This document shows positions 1 to 7,146 of a stretch of 11,127 bases of DNA, piece after piece. The stretch is from assembly GCA_945897765.1 (NCBI GenBank), contig CAMDGP010000049.1, positions 1-11,127 of the forward strand. The letters are read 5' to 3'. Below the pieces are notes generated by a model, which was not told the origin of the DNA, made no database searches, and worked only from the letters and a program-made list of their open reading frames with translations. The position numbers and the translations under genes were made by a program. This DNA is from Chitinophaga pinensis (GTDB lineage Bacteria > Bacteroidota > Bacteroidia > Flavobacteriales_D > Crocinitomicaceae). Numbering within the stretch: the first letter of the stretch is position 1; the number at the start of each line of letters is the position of its first letter.

Positions 1-325
1 CTCTACCTTTTATTTTAATTTGTCCAGATGAAGGAGCTGTAACTTTTGATAATACTTTTAATAGTGTAGATTTTCCTGCTCCGTTTTTTCCGATAATTCC
101 AAGAACTTCGCCTTCATTTACTTCAAAATTAATATCTCGAAGAGATAATACATAATCGCTTTCTCCAACTACTGTTCTGTCATTTACTTCTCCGATTTTC
201 AAAAGAGGGTCTTCTTTTCCTCTTAAACTGGCAACCCACCTAGAAAAGTCATCTTTTAGTGTGCCACTTCCTACCTGACCTAGTCTGTATTGTTTGTATA
301 AATGTTCGACTTTAATTACTGTCAT
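1..325 (-). CDS. Polysaccharide ABC transporter ATP-binding protein, Wzt-like (partial, N-terminal 108 residues)
   Basis: The reading frame starts at the ATG complementary to 323-325 and is open to the left edge, so the C-terminal part is missing. Residues 79-87 are a perfect Walker A motif, GKNGAGKST, followed by LLKVLSKV. The Q-loop, signature and Walker B lie outside the window. An insert of about 35 residues (roughly 22-57, with GKEDPLLKIGEVNDR) between the first strand and the Walker A region is typical of Wzt/RfbB-type ATPases that energise export of O-antigen, capsule or teichoic-acid-like polymers. The permease gene lies 33 nt upstream on the same strand, so the two should form one transporter at the inner membrane. 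The polymer and any C-terminal carbohydrate-binding domain cannot be judged from this fragment. Confidence 0.93.
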   Translation of the reverse strand, partial: MTVIKVEHLYKQYRLGQVGSGTLKDDFSRWVASLRGKEDPLLKIGEVNDRTVVGESDYVLSLRDINFEVNEGEVLGIIGKNGAGKSTLLKVLSKVTAPSSGQIKIKGR

Positions 326-358
326 TTTCTATTTTTTGGTCTGTTAATAAAACATTAA

Positions 359-1198
359 TCAGACAGTATCCATGAATGTTCTTTCAATTTTATTGAAAAG
401 AATTGTTCCTATGAATAACACGATAATTGTAAAAACTGAACTATAAATTAATCCGTTCCAAGTAAAATAACCAGAGCCTGTAAAGCCGTAGCGAAATGTT
501 TCAATGATCGGGGCAATTGGGTTATATGTAACTACTGATTTGTACATATCTGGAATTGCTGAGATCGGGTAAATAACTGGAGTAGCATACATCAATAAAG
601 AAATTCCAAAACCAATGAAATAGGTTAAATCTCTATATTTAGTTGTAAGTGATGATATAATAATTCCAATTCCTAGCGCCATTGCACCCATTAAAAGTAT
701 TAGAAACGGTAACAATAAAATGTAAATATTTGGTGAGATACTGCCTTTGTAATAATAATAGCCCCAAAAACATAAAAACATCAATAACTGAATTCCAAAT
801 TTTAATAAATTGGAAATTACCATTGAAATAGGTGAAACAAGTCTCGGAAAATATACTTTTCCAAAAATCCCAGCGTTACTAATGAAAGTGTTTGAAGTTC
901 CGGATAAGCATGCTTGAAAGTAATTCCATAAGGTTGTTCCCGCCAAATAAAATAGAGGGGCTGGAATATTATCTGTTGATATTTTTGCAATTTGGCTAAA
1001 AACAAATACAAATGTGAAAACAGTAAACAATGGTCCTAAGAAAAACCAAAGTGGTCCTAAAACGGTTTGTTTATAAACAGAAACAATATCACGACGTACA
1101 AATATTAAAATCAAATCGCGGTATTTCCACAATTCTTTAAAATTAAGATTGAACAATGATTTGTTAGGCTCAATTACCTCTGTCCAGTTTTCTTCCAT
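359..1198 (-). CDS. ABC-2 type polysaccharide export permease, Wzm-like
   Basis: A 279-residue integral membrane protein, the usual length for Wzm/KpsM/RfbA permeases. A short cytoplasmic N-terminus containing LWKYRDLILIFVRRDI precedes about six hydrophobic segments (approximately residues 47-75, 80-100, 123-148, 155-180, 190-212 and 245-268). The VYKQTVLGPLWFFLGPL motif after the amphipathic helix, and the NPIAPIIETFRYGFTG loop before the last membrane segment, are family hallmarks. It forms the channel through which the neighbouring ATPase drives an undecaprenyl-linked polysaccharide across the inner membrane. It follows the UpxY-like gene by 23 nt and precedes the ATPase by 33 nt, so one operon is likely. 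Family assignment is firm; the substrate is unknown. Confidence 0.95.
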   Translation of the reverse strand: MEENWTEVIEPNKSLFNLNFKELWKYRDLILIFVRRDIVSVYKQTVLGPLWFFLGPLFTVFTFVFVFSQIAKISTDNIPAPLFYLAGTTLWNYFQACLSGTSNTFISNAGIFGKVYFPRLVSPISMVISNLLKFGIQLLMFLCFWGYYYYKGSISPNIYILLLPFLILLMGAMALGIGIIISSLTTKYRDLTYFIGFGISLLMYATPVIYPISAIPDMYKSVVTYNPIAPIIETFRYGFTGSGYFTWNGLIYSSVFTIIVLFIGTILFNKIERTFMDTV

Positions 1199-1221
1199 TA
1201 ATCTAATATTTTTCTAATAAT

Positions 1222-1692
1222 TTATAGTGAGGATAAATGAATGGTAATTCCAAGACTTTCCAACGTAATAATTGTTTTGTTTGTCTGTATTTCTTTAATA
1301 GTTCCTTCTAAACCTTTAAAAACGCCATCTTTGATTTGTATAAAGTCGCCAACTTTTCCCTCAGGTATAACTCTATTTGTCAATTGATTTTGAAGTATAG
1401 CAATCTCTTTATCTCTTATTATAGCTGGCTTACCTTGCCAATAAACATAATTTAAAACACCTTGTGACATTAATACTTTTTGTCTTTCTTTTATGTCGAC
1501 CTTAACAAAAACATAACTTGGTATTAATGGTAGAATTACTTTTTTTTTTCTGTCACTCCATTGTTTTACAGTAGTATAGGTAGGACAATAAGCTTCAATT
1601 CCTTCTTTAATTAGTCTTTCCTCTACTTTTTTTTCTGCTCGAGATTTGGTGTAAATAGCTAGCCAATTTTTTTCCAATTCAACAGCACTCAT
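1222..1692 (-). CDS. UpxY-like NusG paralogue, transcription antiterminator for the polysaccharide operon
   Basis: A 156-residue protein with the NusG layout. An NGN domain covers about residues 9-105 (WLAIYTKSRAEKKV at 10-23, the UpxY-typical QWSDRKKKV at 44-52, and PLIPSYVFVKV). A C-terminal KOW domain covers about 113-156 (GDFIQIKDGVFKGLEGTI). UpxY proteins in Bacteroides are operon-specific antiterminators that ride with RNA polymerase through the long leader and genes of their own capsule operon. The ATG overlaps the stop of the upstream regulator (ATGA, 1689-1692), so translation is coupled, and export genes follow directly. Codons 48-51 contain an uninterrupted A10 run on the coding strand (1540-1549); loss or gain of one A would truncate the protein. 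UpxY-type rather than general NusG is favoured by the operon context and the SDRKKKV motif. Confidence 0.92.
   Translation of the reverse strand: MSAVELEKNWLAIYTKSRAEKKVEERLIKEGIEAYCPTYTTVKQWSDRKKKVILPLIPSYVFVKVDIKERQKVLMSQGVLNYVYWQGKPAIIRDKEIAILQNQLTNRVIPEGKVGDFIQIKDGVFKGLEGTIKEIQTNKTIITLESLGITIHLSSL
1540..1549 (-). repeat. A10 homopolymer inside the upxY-like gene
   Basis: The coding strand reads GACAG, then ten A, then GTAATT, encoding R-K-K-K-V. Removing one A gives AGA AAA AAA AAG TAA, an immediate stop. Adding one A gives a TAA stop about a dozen codons on. The tract is long enough to be a plausible polymerase slippage site, but variation cannot be seen from one sequence. Confidence 0.6.
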
Positions 1693-2213
1693 TTCTCGAA
1701 AATTAAAACAAAATCCTCACAATCGAAATTTTTATCATTTGATTCTTCTTCTGTGAAGGTTACAAACCTAATTTTCTTTGAAAGTGCTAATTGAAGTTTT
1801 TCGATTGTTTCAACTAAATAATGAGCGTTGATATTACCTATTAGCAGAATATCAATTATTTCTGTCGAAAGACCTTTAGCTAAAGAACCCGTTAAGTAAA
1901 TTTTTTTAACCTCACCTAAACCTCGAATCACATTTTGAATAATCTCATCAACTCCAACGTGCTTTTGTATCATTTCACGTACAGGACTATAAAGTGGGTG
2001 ATTTTCGTTTACACGAAATAAAATTTTATTTGATGATCTTTCAGAATTCAACATCTTCGCCTCTAATAAACGATTCAATTCTAATCTTACTGAATTTGAT
2101 GACTCGTTTAACTCGCTGGCAAGTGCTCTGATATGCGTCTTTGTTTCAGGATTCAAAAAAAACTTGAGTAAAATTTTAACTCTTGTCTTTGATGTTATAA
2201 TTATGTCTAACAA
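1689..2213 (-). CDS. Winged-helix regulator with C-terminal degenerate nucleotidyltransferase-like domain
   Basis: A 174-residue protein. Residues about 5-70 form a winged helix-turn-helix (TSKTRVKILLKFFLNPETK, then recognition-helix-like SSNSVRLELNRLLEAKML). Residues about 100-130 resemble the MNT nucleotidyltransferase core: TGSLAKG at 108-114 followed by IIDILLIG at 119-126. In active enzymes this block reads SDxDLxV; here the first Asp position is Ile and only D121 remains, so catalysis is doubtful. The start is TTG (complement of 2211-2213), with an in-frame TAA immediately upstream and no useful ATG downstream. From memory, Bacteroidota relatives begin MLDxxITSKTRxKLLLKFF, which supports this start. 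It is the first gene of the polysaccharide operon and overlaps the antiterminator by 4 nt. A DNA-binding role controlling the locus is inferred, not shown. Confidence 0.82.
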   Translation of the reverse strand: MLDIIITSKTRVKILLKFFLNPETKTHIRALASELNESSNSVRLELNRLLEAKMLNSERSSNKILFRVNENHPLYSPVREMIQKHVGVDEIIQNVIRGLGEVKKIYLTGSLAKGLSTEIIDILLIGNINAHYLVETIEKLQLALSKKIRFVTFTEEESNDKNFDCEDFVLIFEK

Positions 2214-2238
2214 TTACTTAGTTTATTGGTGAAACTAT

Positions 2239-2274
2239 TTTGCATGGCTTCGCCACCTCAGTTACACATGCAAA
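2239..2274. repeat. 8-bp inverted repeat in the operon leader/promoter
   Basis: TTTGCATG at 2239-2246 and CATGCAAA at 2267-2274 are perfect reverse complements separated by 20 bp. The spacer holds a small nested palindrome, TGGCTTCGCCA (2245-2255). The right arm overlaps the minus-strand -7 element at 2271-2278. It could be an operator for a dimeric regulator; whether an RNA hairpin can form depends on the transcription start. Confidence 0.5.
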
Positions 2275-2300
2275 TGTATTACTTTTATTAAAGCGTGCAA
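2271..2300 (-). promoter_or_regulatory. Bacteroidota-type promoter for the polysaccharide operon
   Basis: On the minus strand TTG (complement of 2298-2300), a 19-bp spacer and TACATTTG (complement of 2271-2278) match the Bacteroidota sigma-factor consensus T/TTTG-N19-TAnnTTTG. Transcription would begin near 2265, giving a leader of about 50 nt before the TTG start at 2213. Confidence 0.65.
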
Positions 2301-2392
2301 GTTTTGTGTACGAAATTTAACAATATGGTTACACGAAAAGTTGATGTAAATTATTGTTCAATTAAAATCAATCTAATTGGTAAGAAATAAAA

Positions 2393-2400
2393 TACTTTTG
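2393..2400 (+). promoter_or_regulatory. Possible -7 element for the adaptor gene
   Basis: TACTTTTG matches TAnnTTTG exactly and lies 17 bp before the ATG at 2418, which implies a very short leader. No TTG is found at the proper 17-23 bp spacing upstream (the nearest is only 13 bp away), so this is weak. Confidence 0.3.
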
Positions 2401-2417
2401 TTTTTAAAATCTAATTT

Positions 2418-3485
2418 ATGAAAATAAAAAAAGTCATTTTAGTTTGTTTCTTTTTATTGATAACTACACTCATTTTTTGGCTTTTCCTTTCAGATGATGA
2501 AAGACATATTAAAAAGGAGAAACTAACCCTAGTTAATCAAACAGATAATTTCTTAGTTGTTAAAAATGAATTACGAGCTTTAAATTTTTCTACTGAAGGA
2601 CAAATTTCCCAAAACTTGGAGATGTCCGTTTTTTTTAATGTTGAAGGTAGATTGGAAGCTGGGGATATTGAATTAAAACAAGGAACTAAGTTTAAATTTA
2701 ATCAACTGCTTTATAAAATAGATTCTGAGGAACTTTTTCATTCCATTTGTGCCCAAAAAGCAAGTTTAGCCAAGCTAATTTTAGAACATATGAATTTCAT
2801 TGAAAGTAATTTTCAATCTGAAAAATCAAAATGGCAGCTTTTTTTGAATGAATTTTCAATGGTGCGTCAGTTACCTGAATTTCCTGAAATAGCTTCGAAT
2901 GAAGAAAAATTATTCATCCTTGAATCAACTATTTTATCAAACTATTTGAATATTAAAAGTTTAGAAAAGAAAATGTCTAATTATATTTTTCTAGCACCTT
3001 TTGACGGGATAGTAACCGAAGTTTATTCTGTCCCAGGAATGAATGTGCAAAAAGGTTCAAGTGTTGCCAAGATTTCAAAATCAAATAATCTAATATTAAA
3101 AACAAAAGTTCCAGTTTCGAATTTGAGGGCTTATAAAGAATCAAGTTATGTAGCTATTTCAAATCAAAATGGTTCTTTGCTTTGTCAAGGCAAACTAAAT
3201 CGAATTTCAAACTATAGAGATACACTTAATCAGACAATAGAATTGTTCTATTCTATTGTTGGAGCTGAAAAAAAAGAACTATTTTCTGGTCAGAAAGTAC
3301 TCGTAAGTTTAAACAGTAATCTGAAATCGTTTTGTTTTGCTATTGACAAATCGCGTTTAAAGAAAAATAAGATTTTTGTATTGAAAGGCAATAAACGAAT
3401 AGTCAAAAGATATCAAATTATTGATGAAAATTTAGACTCCATTTTTGTGACTGGATTTCAAAATGGCGATACTTTGACATTTTAG
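2418..3485 (+). CDS. Periplasmic adaptor (membrane fusion) protein, HlyD/RND type
   Basis: A 355-residue protein with an N-terminal membrane anchor (about residues 6-24, VILVCFFLLITTLIFWLFL) and the rest periplasmic. The two halves of a barrel-sandwich (lipoyl-like) domain are visible at about 68-106 (VEGRLEAGDIELKQGTKF) and about 191-221 (APFDGIVTEVYSVPGMNVQKGS). They flank a helical hairpin of roughly 80 residues. A beta-barrel follows, then a membrane-proximal domain ending FVTGFQNGDTLTF, as in RND efflux adaptors. Such proteins bridge an inner-membrane pump to a TolC-type outer-membrane channel. No pump or channel gene is adjacent: the next gene downstream is a convergent WD40 gene 20 bp away. 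It may serve a distant pump or have a divergent role. The single membrane anchor replaces the lipoprotein signal common in this group. Confidence 0.85.
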   Translation: MKIKKVILVCFFLLITTLIFWLFLSDDERHIKKEKLTLVNQTDNFLVVKNELRALNFSTEGQISQNLEMSVFFNVEGRLEAGDIELKQGTKFKFNQLLYKIDSEELFHSICAQKASLAKLILEHMNFIESNFQSEKSKWQLFLNEFSMVRQLPEFPEIASNEEKLFILESTILSNYLNIKSLEKKMSNYIFLAPFDGIVTEVYSVPGMNVQKGSSVAKISKSNNLILKTKVPVSNLRAYKESSYVAISNQNGSLLCQGKLNRISNYRDTLNQTIELFYSIVGAEKKELFSGQKVLVSLNSNLKSFCFAIDKSRLKKNKIFVLKGNKRIVKRYQIIDENLDSIFVTGFQNGDTLTF

Positions 3486-3505
3486 TTTTCAAGGTCATAA
3501 TTGAA

Positions 3506-4429
3506 TTAATTTGGAACTGCTTTCTCCCAAATCATTATTCGTTTATCATCACTACAAGTAGCGAAAGTTGTTGCGTTTAGCTGTTGAATTTTGTTGACAG
3601 AATGGATGTGACCACCGTTTTTAAATTCTATTTTTTGAAGTACGATTAGTTTTTCAAGGGACCAAATTTTGATGCTTTTATCGCGACTAACTGTTATAAA
3701 TTCAGTTGGGTTTAAAAACTGAATATCGTAAATCACAAAATTATGTACTGGAATTGCTTTGCTTTGACCCATTGTTTCAAGATTCCAAATTCTGAGAATC
3801 GCATCCTTTCCTCCGGTTAATAATTGCTTGCTTTCAGCATGAAATACTATACTTGTAGCTCCGTTTTCGTGTGCAAAGAATTCACCAATTTGATTAAAAT
3901 ATTCGGTTTCCAAAATGCGAATGTAGCCGTCTTGGCAAGCTAAAAATAGTCTTGTACCTGTTTCATCCAAACACATTCTTCTGATTTTTCCGCAATCAAA
4001 TGGGAGAAAAAGTAGTAAGTCGTAGCTTTCGGTGTTCCAAATAGCAAGGTTTCCATCAACATCTGTTGAATATAAATGCTTCTTTGCAGAATTTTCAAGA
4101 ATACTAAAAACGCCTGATTTATGTTGTGTATAGAATTTTAATTCTTTACGATCATTCAAATCGAAAAAATGAAGATTCCCGTTGTCTAATCCAACTGCCA
4201 ACTTACTATTTGAATCAAAAAGACAAATCGAATAAGGAGAATTAGAGAATTTTATTGCAAACTTATCTTGAGTTCCGAGAACTAAATCCCAACGCGTAAC
4301 ATATTTGTCTGCTGAGGCTGAATATAGAAAATTTCCATCAAAATTTAAAGAATAAATTGATCCACTGTGACCAGAAAGAACCATTTTTTTTGAGAACAAA
4401 AATCTTTTATCGTCAGATTTAAAGGTCAT
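3506..4429 (-). CDS. Seven-bladed WD40 repeat protein
   Basis: A 307-residue protein made almost entirely of seven WD40 repeats. Blade-ending Trp-Asp-like pairs can be read in order: TRWDL, HFFDL, AIWNT, RILET, RIWNL, KIWSL and MIWEK. Blade-opening motifs such as LSGHSGSIYSL (residue 18 on) and AHENGATSIVF are also clear. There is no signal peptide, so a cytoplasmic scaffold or protein-interaction role is likely. The fold is certain; the partner and pathway are not visible. The gene converges with the adaptor gene, with 20 bp between stops, and lies downstream of the comA terminator on the same strand. An A8 run just before codon 16 precedes a second possible ATG (Met16), but the upstream ATG at 4429 is the simpler choice. 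Confidence 0.9.
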   Translation of the reverse strand: MTFKSDDKRFLFSKKMVLSGHSGSIYSLNFDGNFLYSASADKYVTRWDLVLGTQDKFAIKFSNSPYSICLFDSNSKLAVGLDNGNLHFFDLNDRKELKFYTQHKSGVFSILENSAKKHLYSTDVDGNLAIWNTESYDLLLFLPFDCGKIRRMCLDETGTRLFLACQDGYIRILETEYFNQIGEFFAHENGATSIVFHAESKQLLTGGKDAILRIWNLETMGQSKAIPVHNFVIYDIQFLNPTEFITVSRDKSIKIWSLEKLIVLQKIEFKNGGHIHSVNKIQQLNATTFATCSDDKRIMIWEKAVPN

Positions 4430-4478
4430 TTATTTTATAAATAATTTGTACGAAATTCGAAAACTTCAGACGAAGAAT

Positions 4479-4516
4479 AAAAAAAAGATGACTGAGGCTC
4501 TCGATGTCATCTTTTT
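4479..4516 (-). terminator. Rho-independent terminator of the TPR-comA unit
   Basis: AAAAAGATGAC (4482-4492) and GTCATCTTTTT (4506-4516) form an 11-bp perfect stem with a 13-nt loop that can pair further (GAG/CTC). On the minus strand the stem is followed by a run of T. It starts 17 nt after the comA stop. Being A/T flanked on both sides it could act in either direction. Confidence 0.85.
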
Positions 4517-4532
4517 AGAATATTATTAAAAA

Positions 4533-5351
4533 TTATTCTTCTGAATCTGAATCTTCTTCGTCGCTAACTTGTTTTAAACGATCTGCATAATCTTTGGGTA
4601 AAAATTCAAAGAAAGTGTCTCCACGTAAACCTAATCTCAATGTCTCCAATGGGATAATATCATTCGGTGCAATATTTCCGAGGTTTACTTCAGCTCCAAA
4701 TAATTTTATGAACCAAACTTGTTGATTTTTTTGTGGTGCTTCCCATAAAATATCTTCTGGAGCAACTTTAGCAATAATTCGGTTAATCAAAAGTGTATGG
4801 GCTGTTCCATTAGGTCTAAATACTCCAACATTTCCAGCTTCGCGGCCTTCTGCAATTACCTTCCAACTTCCAGCATCTAATTCCGCTTTCATCAAGCGTA
4901 CCCATTTTGCAGGTGAAATAATGATTCCAGAGTCTTTAGAACCAACCTCTGACATCACCCGACGATCTTTAGACATACGTTTGATTAGCTTACATTTTTC
5001 ATTGTGAGGAATGATAATTGAGCCATCAGAAACTTCAGCCAAATCCAAATCGAATTTATCTAATACACGCAAGTAATCTTCAAATTTTCCACGAGCATAA
5101 AAAGCTTCGAAAAGTGTTCCTCCAAGGTAGGGACGAATGCCAGCTTCTTTGTATAATTTAATTTTTTCAGCAAAATTTGGAGTTACAAAAGAAGTTCCAA
5201 ATCCGAATTTAACGATGTCTGTTAAATGTCCAGATGCTTCAATAAAGTGCTCAGTTTCTTTCAAACCAAGACCTTTATCCATCATCATTGTCACTCCTTT
5301 AGTGCGAGGTTTTGTACTTCGTTCGGGTATAAATGGTAAAGTAAAGTTCAT
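4533..5351 (-). CDS. comA: Phosphosulfolactate synthase
   Basis: A 272-residue TIM-barrel enzyme of the ComA family, which adds sulfite to phosphoenolpyruvate to give (R)-2-phospho-3-sulfolactate. Conserved blocks appear in order: KPRTKGVTMMMDKGLG (14-29), KFGFGTS (48-54), GGTLFEAFYARGK, EVSDGSIIIP, SEVGSKDSG, EGREAGNVG, EAPQKNQQVW, VNLGNIAPNDIIPLETLRLG and LRGDTFFEF. A highly acidic tail (SDEEDSDSEE) ends the protein. In methanogens this is the first step of coenzyme M synthesis. Bacteroidota lack that pathway as far as is known, so a role in sulfolactate or sulfonolipid metabolism is inferred. The gene follows the TPR gene by 7 nt and is closed by a hairpin terminator, so the two are almost surely co-transcribed. 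Confidence 0.93.
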   Translation of the reverse strand: MNFTLPFIPERSTKPRTKGVTMMMDKGLGLKETEHFIEASGHLTDIVKFGFGTSFVTPNFAEKIKLYKEAGIRPYLGGTLFEAFYARGKFEDYLRVLDKFDLDLAEVSDGSIIIPHNEKCKLIKRMSKDRRVMSEVGSKDSGIIISPAKWVRLMKAELDAGSWKVIAEGREAGNVGVFRPNGTAHTLLINRIIAKVAPEDILWEAPQKNQQVWFIKLFGAEVNLGNIAPNDIIPLETLRLGLRGDTFFEFLPKDYADRLKQVSDEEDSDSEE

Positions 5352-5358
5352 ATTTTAA

Positions 5359-6759
5359 TTATTCGGCTAAATTAACAAAATCAGAATTATCCAATAAGCT
5401 AGGATTGATTTCAAAAATACTCTTTGCTTTAAGTTGATTTACTTCTACACAACTTGCGAATAAGCGTATCGCATTTTCTTTTTGTCCCAAAAGCCAATTT
5501 AAATTTACTTCTAATACACGAGCAATTTCATTTTCCTCCTCTGTTTCATTCATGAATTGACGCAAACGTTCAAAAGCTTTTATTGGTGATTGGTCGGTTA
5601 ATAACTCTATGTAATCGCATAAGCAATCTTCGTCAGTGGGGTCCATCAACAAAGATTCCTCGTAATGTTCTATTGCAATGTCAATTTCATCAATTTTTTC
5701 ATAAGCGCCAGCCAAAACATGATGAATTCCAGCATTTTCAGGGTCAAATTCAAGTGCTTTGTGAATCATAATTATTCCTTCGCGTGTGTTGCCCATTAAA
5801 TCTTCAACAATTCCAAGCCCAAGCCAACCTTCTGGTAATAAAGGTGCTAATTCAAGGCTGCGTTTGTAGAAATGTTTAGCTAAATCTAATTCATTCAACT
5901 GTTCATGAGCTTCACCGATATAACACAAAGCCATAGCATCTTCCCCGTCTAAACGAATACATTCATGAAAATGCTCTAATGCTTTGTGATATTTTTCCAT
6001 TGTAAGAAAAGCATTTCCAATATTGAAGTGAGTTGGACCGAAATCATCATTAATCAAAATGGAATATTCATATGCCCAAATTGATCGCTCAAAATTTTCA
6101 GATTTACTATATGCGTTTCCTAAATTATACCATGCAGTAAAGGAATACGGATTCTCATCAATAAAAGAAGTATAACAATTAATTGCTTGTTGATAATCTC
6201 CTAATCGATCGTAACAATAAGCGATTTCATACAATGCTCCTTCATTACTAGGATTGATACGTATTGCTTCTTTTAAAACCTCAATAGCTTCTTTAAATTG
6301 ATTTAAGTTTTGATATTCCATTGCAATATCTAGAAAAATCTCATCGCGATCTTCAGGTTCACACAAATTAATTGCTAAACGAAAATAACGAATTGCGTTT
6401 TTTGAATCACGCAACTGACTAAAAAGTGCGGCTTTAGTAAGGTAAACTTCAGGATTGTCAAAATTCGTTTTTTCAATTTGATTCATCAACTCTAATGCAT
6501 CGTTTAAAAGCCCCATTCCGCTCATTGCTTGAGCTTTACGTAGTGAAAAAACAGTATTGTATTGAAAGTGATAAACACCGTGATCTGCTGCGGATTTAGC
6601 CTTTGAATACTGACCATTAATTATGTAATGATCAATGATTGCTTCCAATCTATCACTATCCAAAAAGCCAATTGTTTTTCCTTTTAAATGTGCTTCAAAT
6701 TGTTCGAGGTCTTCATTTAAATTGCTATCAGAAAAGTCATCATCGTCGTCATCGAACAT
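5359..6759 (-). CDS. Tetratricopeptide repeat (TPR) protein
   Basis: The preferred start is the ATG at 6759, giving 466 residues beginning MFDDDDDDFSDSNLNEDLEQ. The frame extends 13 codons further to a TTG at 6798, but those residues (KVLTFILTKISS) look unlike a real N-terminus, and relatives of this family begin with a short acidic stretch. At least eight clear 34-residue TPRs follow one another, for example EGALYEIAYCYDRLGDYQQA, FTAWYNLGNAYSKSENFERS and AGIHHVLAGAYEKIDEIDIA. There is no signal peptide or membrane segment, so a cytoplasmic protein-interaction scaffold is likely. The pairing with phosphosulfolactate synthase, 7 nt downstream, is one I recall from other Flavobacteriales, which hints at a shared function that has not been defined. 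Confidence 0.9.
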   Translation of the reverse strand: MFDDDDDDFSDSNLNEDLEQFEAHLKGKTIGFLDSDRLEAIIDHYIINGQYSKAKSAADHGVYHFQYNTVFSLRKAQAMSGMGLLNDALELMNQIEKTNFDNPEVYLTKAALFSQLRDSKNAIRYFRLAINLCEPEDRDEIFLDIAMEYQNLNQFKEAIEVLKEAIRINPSNEGALYEIAYCYDRLGDYQQAINCYTSFIDENPYSFTAWYNLGNAYSKSENFERSIWAYEYSILINDDFGPTHFNIGNAFLTMEKYHKALEHFHECIRLDGEDAMALCYIGEAHEQLNELDLAKHFYKRSLELAPLLPEGWLGLGIVEDLMGNTREGIIMIHKALEFDPENAGIHHVLAGAYEKIDEIDIAIEHYEESLLMDPTDEDCLCDYIELLTDQSPIKAFERLRQFMNETEEENEIARVLEVNLNWLLGQKENAIRLFASCVEVNQLKAKSIFEINPSLLDNSDFVNLAE

Positions 6760-7146
6760 ACTTGAAATTTTTGTTAGAATAAAAGTAAGTACTTTCAATC
6801 TATCAACGAAATTATGTTCAGCTTATTTTTTAACAATTAAGAATTATTGGTAAAAAAACGATACAAATAAATATTCTTTTAGATTTTTCTGATGATTTAA
6901 AATGGTACTTTTTAAAATCTAAAGCAATACATTGAAGCACTTTTTTAAAAAGTTTAAAAATGAAAACAACACGCTTTAAATTCCAATTCAAACAGTCTTA
7001 ATTGCTTGTTTATTCAGTAAGAAATAGCTACTATAAAATCAACTATTTAAATCAATTTAGTCCGTTATTTTAAATTTCCATTTTGCATAACCTTGAACCA
7101 AACCTGTATTTCATTTTATTATTAACTATTTTCAAATTTATAAAAC
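6760..7146. other. Gene-free AT-rich gap between porX and the TPR gene
   Basis: This 387-bp stretch is the region downstream of porX and upstream of the TPR gene on the minus strand. It holds no convincing reading frame, no tRNA-like fold and no G/C-stemmed terminator. An AT-only near-palindrome, ACTTTTTTAAAAAGT, lies near 6939-6953. No exact TAnnTTTG element was found for the TPR gene; the closest is TTTATTTG (complement of 6864-6871), with no -33 partner. Confidence 0.5.

Noticed and set aside
2239..2300. Invertible promoter like those of Bacteroides fragilis capsule loci
   Set aside because: The inverted arms are only 8 bp, lie 20 bp apart and do not enclose the promoter; one arm overlaps the -7 box, and no recombinase gene is present.
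2308..4457. The 10-mer GTACGAAATT in two intergenic regions (2308-2317 and 4448-4457)
   Set aside because: Two copies of an AT-rich 10-mer in 11 kb could be chance; the flanks differ and no symmetric operator is evident.
2401..6922. Shared 14-mer TTTTTAAAATCTAA at 2401-2414 and 6909-6922
   Set aside because: Low-complexity AT sequence in gaps; no wider similarity and no positional logic relative to genes.
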